Part shown: positions 60,621 to 64,000 of the stretch, in pieces
Numbering within the stretch: position 1 is the stretch's first letter
Layout: every line of letters starts with the position of its first letter
DNA from: Endotrypanum monterogeii
Taxonomy: Eukaryota > Euglenozoa > Kinetoplastea > Trypanosomatida > Trypanosomatidae
DNA: 64,000 bases
Direction of reading: 5' to 3'
NCBI GenBank assembly: GCA_000333855.2
Contig: CM007318.1
Span: forward strand, 217,973 to 281,972
Notes under the pieces: model-generated
The model's database searches: none
What the model saw: only the letters and a program-made list of their open reading frames with translations
Told to the model about the DNA's origin: nothing
Translations under genes and position numbers: made by a program

Positions 60621-60899
60621 TCAAAATTCGTTTTTCCTACACACCTCGTTTAACGGTTGTGATGCGGTCTTACCGCTTCGCTGCTTGCGCCAGTACAACG
60701 TGGCGTAGGAAGGTCCAGGTGTATCCACGGGCTTAAAAGGCATGCGCCCAACCATTCCACTCACGCTCATGAACCGGAACGTGGACAGGCGATCACATTT
60801 GGGACAGTGATCAGTTCGTGTAAGGAGCCTACGAGCAAAGCTATTGGAAACGAGAAACTCGTAAGCATAGCCGCACTTCAGACATGAAAACACTGCCAT
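60621..60899 (-). CDS. Small zinc-ribbon protein, 92 aa
   Basis: A minus-strand frame starting MAVFSCLKCGYAYEF. It carries two CxxC pairs (CLKCG near residues 6-9 and HCPKCD near residues 33-36) spaced like a zinc ribbon, followed by a basic C-terminal tail. The family is not recognised; zinc ribbons of this size occur in ribosomal, RNA polymerase and mitochondrial accessory proteins. The start is supported by context: on the minus strand a pyrimidine tract at about 61,084-61,060 is followed by a CAG at 61,041-61,039, giving a leader of about 140 nt in which this is the first ATG in frame (the longer frame opens only with TTG). It is the most 3' gene of the minus-strand cluster, next to the convergent strand switch. 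Confidence 0.55.
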   Translation of the reverse strand: MAVFSCLKCGYAYEFLVSNSFARRLLTRTDHCPKCDRLSTFRFMSVSGMVGRMPFKPVDTPGPSYATLYWRKQRSGKTASQPLNEVCRKNEF

Positions 60900-61959
60900 T
60901 GATATTACCTTTTCGCTTTTAGAGGAAAGAAACTGAGTGTATCCACACACCCAGATGAAGTCACTTCTGTACGATGGTGGGCAGTAAAGGGACCGAGTGC
61001 TCTGATGAAGTGCCTCTACTACTCTCGACGTATGCAACCTGCATAGCGGCCAATAGTAGGGAGCAAGAAGAAGACGAGGCGGTCAAAGTGGAAGTTACCA
61101 TAGTGATGATGCTGTCATCGCCACAAGGTTAGGCGAATCGGAGTGCATTTGTAGAGCACCTTTGTACCTAGTGCAGTTCTCAGGAAGACCACAGATCCAT
61201 GGTGGTGGACAGGTACCAGGCAGCGTACCAGAGAAACATAGCAAAGCTGAGATGAGAATTTTTTCTTTTTCGTACACGGATGAGAAAGCAAGTTGAGCGT
61301 GCTGTAATAACGTGAGGAAAGATAAATATTGCAGAAGACCTACGCTCGCAAACGAGCCAAATACACCGTGCGCTGCGGTTCATCCTCAGACACGCCCCAG
61401 AAAACCAACACAGGAAAACAAAAAGGAACTATGATTGTCAAGACAGCCCAGAGAAGAGCACACGTTAAAGTGAACGTGAAATTTACCGGAGTAACTGCTC
61501 CTTCACGTCCTACGACACCACAGCGGCGTGTGCGTGGGGGGGAGCGAAATGAATGCATCAATATACGAAAGATCCAACTTTCAAAAGTGGATTCACAGAG
61601 AGCCCATAAAAAAGGGTTAAACCATAGGAGAGAGTGACGACAGGGAGCCCCAAGAGCTCAACCACTGTGAAAAATCAACAGTGCAACTAACAGTAATGAA
61701 AAGACCGACCACGTGCGTATGTTAATGTGTGTGTGTGGGGGGGGGGACTCTATGGTGCTGCGAAGTTGACAGACCCGATCCCATGAGCACAAAATCGACT
61801 GAGAGCCCCTCATGTGCCCAAGAAATCGCTATTAACAGAGGCACACACCCATTCGCGTTGATGAGATGAGAGGTGAGCCAGAAAAAAACATTCAGAACAA
61901 ATCTGATGACCGTTTGGGAAAGGAGAGCGAAGCGAAAACGCAAAACGGTATCATCCTTC
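60900..61959. other. Intergenic region between the two minus-strand genes
   Basis: No further gene supported. Unlike plus-strand intergenic DNA it lacks (TA)n tracts; the only simple repeat is (GT)n plus a G-run at 61,729-61,746. Purine-rich sequence at 61,060-61,081 (pyrimidine on the minus strand) is the probable splice signal for the zinc-ribbon gene. Frames here are short. Confidence 0.6.
61039..61084 (-). promoter_or_regulatory. Polypyrimidine tract and splice acceptor on the minus strand
   Basis: Read on the minus strand, a C/T-rich tract (61,084-61,060) is followed by CAG at 61,041-61,039, about 140 bases before the ATG at 60,899. Confidence 0.45.
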
Positions 61960-64000
61960 CTAATCGTGATCGAAATTCACCTGTCCTATCTGGTCTCCAG
62001 GCACGTGGCATGCGTTACTAGAATCTATCACAAACGCTGCCTTCAGTGCCTCGGGTCTCTCTCGTATCAAACGGGTCCAGTCGCCATCGAAGATCTTTGT
62101 GAATCGGTACGTCACCTTCTCCTTTCCCGTGGGGACAGGATCAGTCCAGAGCTCATTGTGCTCTTTCAAAATGATTATCTCCCTTTCCTTCGCGTCCAAA
62201 AGGGAACGAAGATTCTCGTTTTCTTTGCTAATCTCCAGCGCATCCGTCAGCTCGCCCTGCAGACCCGCAATTTCTCGATTTCGCTGTTCTAGAGCTTCAG
62301 CAGCAGTTCGCCCAGCGACTTTCGAAGCCTCCAACATGCCCTCAACCTCCTCTAAGCTACTAAAAAGTTGGTTGTAGTCATCCTTCTTACGGTCCAGCTC
62401 ATCTAATGCAGCTTCCAGATCGTCACAGAGGTGCTGCCTCTCGTCCTCCGCATTCTTCACAGCATCCTTTGCCTCTCGTAAGGCCTCCCCGGCGTCTAAC
62501 AACTGTTGCTTTAAAAGCGCGATCTCCTCTTCTAGCTCACCCTTATACTTGCCCGCGTCAACTACTTTGGCCTCCAAGTCTTTTGCAACGTTCACAAGTT
62601 CCGCTTCCCTCTCTCCGGCCTCCCGAGCGGCCTCCTTGCGGGCATCAAGAGCCTCTTCTGCAGTGATTACGTAGAGTGGCTCCGCCGCGATAACAGCATG
62701 ATCGACGCGAATGGCAGTCGGGTCAGCAGCCTGCTCGTCGCCTGCCCCTCCGCTTGACGGCACCCCAGCCGTCCCACTGTCCGGTGTCTCTGCAGTAAAA
62801 TACCCCTTCCAGAGCGCCAGCCCTGCGAACCCTCTGCGCGCCTGTTGGGCTTCGTGCCGCTTCTGGCGAAACGCGGCAAGTTCTTCGTCCCTCGCCGCAA
62901 GCTCTTCGTCCCTCGCCGCAAGCTCTTCGTCCCTCGCCGCAAGCTCCTCCGCCAGCTTCTCTGCACCTCGCTTGGCATCCTCCAACTCCGCAGTGAGACG
63001 CTCCAGATCGTCTGCCAGTTGCTCCGCCTCGTCCGCGACCCGCTCGCAGGCGGCGTCCTTGGCCTTGTACTCGTCGATGGTGACCGCGTAAAGCGGCTCG
63101 TGAGCAATGGTGATTGGGTCGACGTGCTGGTGCGCTACATCTGTCGTCTGCCCCTGCTTCGATGCAGTGCCTCGCGGTGCGGCATGGCCAGAGGAAGAGT
63201 AGGTGCTCGTGTGTTGGCTGGGAAGCTCCGCACCGTTGGCGCCGACAAGTCCGGGCTCCGCTCTGCGCGCCTGTTGGGCTTCGTGCCGCTTCTGGCGAAA
63301 CGCGGCAAGTTCCTCGTCCCTCGCCGCAAGCTCTTCGTCCCTCGCCGCAAGCTCTTCGTCCCTCGCCGCAAGCTCCTCCGCCAGCTTCTCTGCACCTCGC
63401 TTGGCATCCTCCAACTCCGCAGTGAGACGCTCCAGATCGTCTGCCAGTTGCTCCGCCTCGTCCGCGACCCGCTCGCAGGCGGCGTCCTTGGCCTTGTACT
63501 CGTCGATGGTGACCGCGTAAAGCGGCTCGTGAGCAATGGTGATTGGGTCGACGTGCTGGTGCGCTACATCTGTCGTCTGCCCCTGCTTCGATGCAGTGCC
63601 TCGCGGTGCGGCATGGCCAGAGGAAGAGTAGGTGCTCGTGTGTTGGCTGGGAAGCTCCGCACCGTTGGCGCCGACAAGTCCGGGCTCCGCTCTGCGCGCC
63701 TGTTGGGCTTCGTGCCGCTTCTGGCGAAACGCAGCAAGCTCTTGGAAGCTCAATTCAAGCAGCTTGTTGGCCTCCTGCGCCGCCAAGTAGAACTTGCGAA
63801 TTGCATCTCCCATATAATGCTGGAAAAATAGCAATCGTTCCTCGAGTTCTCGGATATAAGTGTCACAGCAAACAGCGGAAGAGTACTGTTCGACCAAGTG
63901 GGATGCAGTTATAGCGAGTTTTTGTTTCAGCTGAAATCGCATTGCTTTTGCATCAAGGAGAATCTGCTCGACCTCGTGCTTTGTGAGTACGCATCCCTCT
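61960..64000 (-). CDS. FAZ-like repetitive coiled-coil protein, 5'-truncated at the window edge
   Basis: About 679 residues are visible; the frame stays open from an internal ATG at 63,942 to the right edge with coherent protein sequence, so the true start lies outside. After a helical N-terminal part come two 143-residue tandem repeats almost identical at the DNA level, each with a short polar linker, a motif EPLYAVTIDEY, a coiled coil and three copies of a 7-residue unit AARDEEL. A third, diverged repeat (EPLYVITAEE, then coiled coil) and a longer coiled coil follow. The last 45 residues (FDGDWTRLIRERPEALKAAF and following) resemble a domain found in flagellum attachment zone (FAZ) and related repetitive proteins of trypanosomatids; this match is from memory. 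Such proteins link the flagellum to the cell body. The frame ends soon after the middle of that domain, which may be natural or a truncation. Confidence 0.8.
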   Translation of the reverse strand, partial: EGCVLTKHEVEQILLDAKAMRFQLKQKLAITASHLVEQYSSAVCCDTYIRELEERLLFFQHYMGDAIRKFYLAAQEANKLLELSFQELAAFRQKRHEAQQARRAEPGLVGANGAELPSQHTSTYSSSGHAAPRGTASKQGQTTDVAHQHVDPITIAHEPLYAVTIDEYKAKDAACERVADEAEQLADDLERLTAELEDAKRGAEKLAEELAARDEELAARDEELAARDEELAAFRQKRHEAQQARRAEPGLVGANGAELPSQHTSTYSSSGHAAPRGTASKQGQTTDVAHQHVDPITIAHEPLYAVTIDEYKAKDAACERVADEAEQLADDLERLTAELEDAKRGAEKLAEELAARDEELAARDEELAARDEELAAFRQKRHEAQQARRGFAGLALWKGYFTAETPDSGTAGVPSSGGAGDEQAADPTAIRVDHAVIAAEPLYVITAEEALDARKEAAREAGEREAELVNVAKDLEAKVVDAGKYKGELEEEIALLKQQLLDAGEALREAKDAVKNAEDERQHLCDDLEAALDELDRKKDDYNQLFSSLEEVEGMLEASKVAGRTAAEALEQRNREIAGLQGELTDALEISKENENLRSLLDAKEREIIILKEHNELWTDPVPTGKEKVTYRFTKIFDGDWTRLIRERPEALKAAFVIDSSNACHVPGDQIGQVNFDHD
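62841..63269 (-). repeat. 429-bp tandem repeat, unit A
   Basis: Codes for one 143-residue unit of the FAZ-like protein. It differs from unit B at one visible site (near 62,884), a GAA/GAG change that is synonymous on the minus strand. Confidence 0.93.
62880..62942 (-). repeat. 21-bp repeats nested in unit A
   Basis: Three tandem 21-base units coding AARDEEL. The same array sits at 63,309-63,371 in unit B. Confidence 0.9.
63270..63698 (-). repeat. 429-bp tandem repeat, unit B
   Basis: Directly abuts unit A with the same length and phase. The first bases of a third copy follow at 63,699 to about 63,735 and then diverge. Confidence 0.93.

Noticed and set aside
60337..60708. Overlapping frames across the G-rich block
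   Set aside because: They code for glycine/arginine/tryptophan-rich nonsense produced by the G-runs.
62845..63831. Long plus-strand open frame of 328 codons opposite the FAZ-like gene
   Set aside because: It is an antisense shadow of the repeat protein. The two identical repeat units keep it open, and its arginine/leucine/valine-heavy composition is that of reverse-complemented coiled coil.

Overview
This window looks like a piece of a trypanosomatid chromosome, most likely from the Leishmania group (Leishmaniinae). Genes are long and intron-free, and the first nine or so genes of any size all lie on one strand. Coding sequence is moderately GC-rich, while intergenic DNA is long and full of poly-T/poly-Y tracts, (TA)n, (GT/CA)n and (GA)n microsatellites and G or C runs. 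Polypyrimidine tracts followed by AG near start codons fit spliced-leader trans-splicing. The recognisable proteins (RPN11, GUF1/EF4, a TbIF1-like ATPase inhibitor, an OFD1-like basal-body protein, a nitronate monooxygenase-like flavoprotein, a giant ABCC transporter and a repetitive FAZ-like coiled-coil protein) fit this group. The species cannot be fixed from the sequence alone.

Layout. Positions 1 to 59,173 form one plus-strand directional cluster. In order it holds: a 5'-truncated helical-repeat protein (possibly CFAP69-like), GUF1, an IF1-like ATPase inhibitor, a 1,236-aa unknown, an OFD1-like protein, a nitronate monooxygenase-like enzyme, a 264-aa unknown, a 2,274-aa proline-rich coiled-coil protein, a 1,005-aa coiled-coil protein, a 1,019-aa leucine-rich-repeat protein, RPN11, a 1,056-aa unknown, and a 2,039-aa ABCC-type transporter. 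From about 60,621 to the end, genes are on the minus strand: a 92-aa zinc-ribbon protein and the 3' part of a large FAZ-like repeat protein that runs off the right edge. The stretch 59,174-60,620 is therefore a convergent strand-switch region, where polycistronic transcription from both sides is expected to end.

The genes do not form a pathway, as is normal for trypanosomatid polycistronic units. Several are probably cytoskeletal or flagellar (the CFAP69-like candidate, OFD1-like, FAZ-like, and perhaps the two coiled-coil proteins). Two are probably mitochondrial (GUF1, IF1-like).

Points that deserve a second look: the strand-switch region with its nearly pure G-rich block; an assembly gap flanked by stuttered sequence; two 429-bp repeats differing at one visible synonymous site; a cysteine/histidine cluster inserted in the ABC transporter; a T for N change in the GUF1 NKxD motif; and a 2.9-kb gene-poor interval with a strong hairpin and a weak box C/D-like element that might be small RNA genes.
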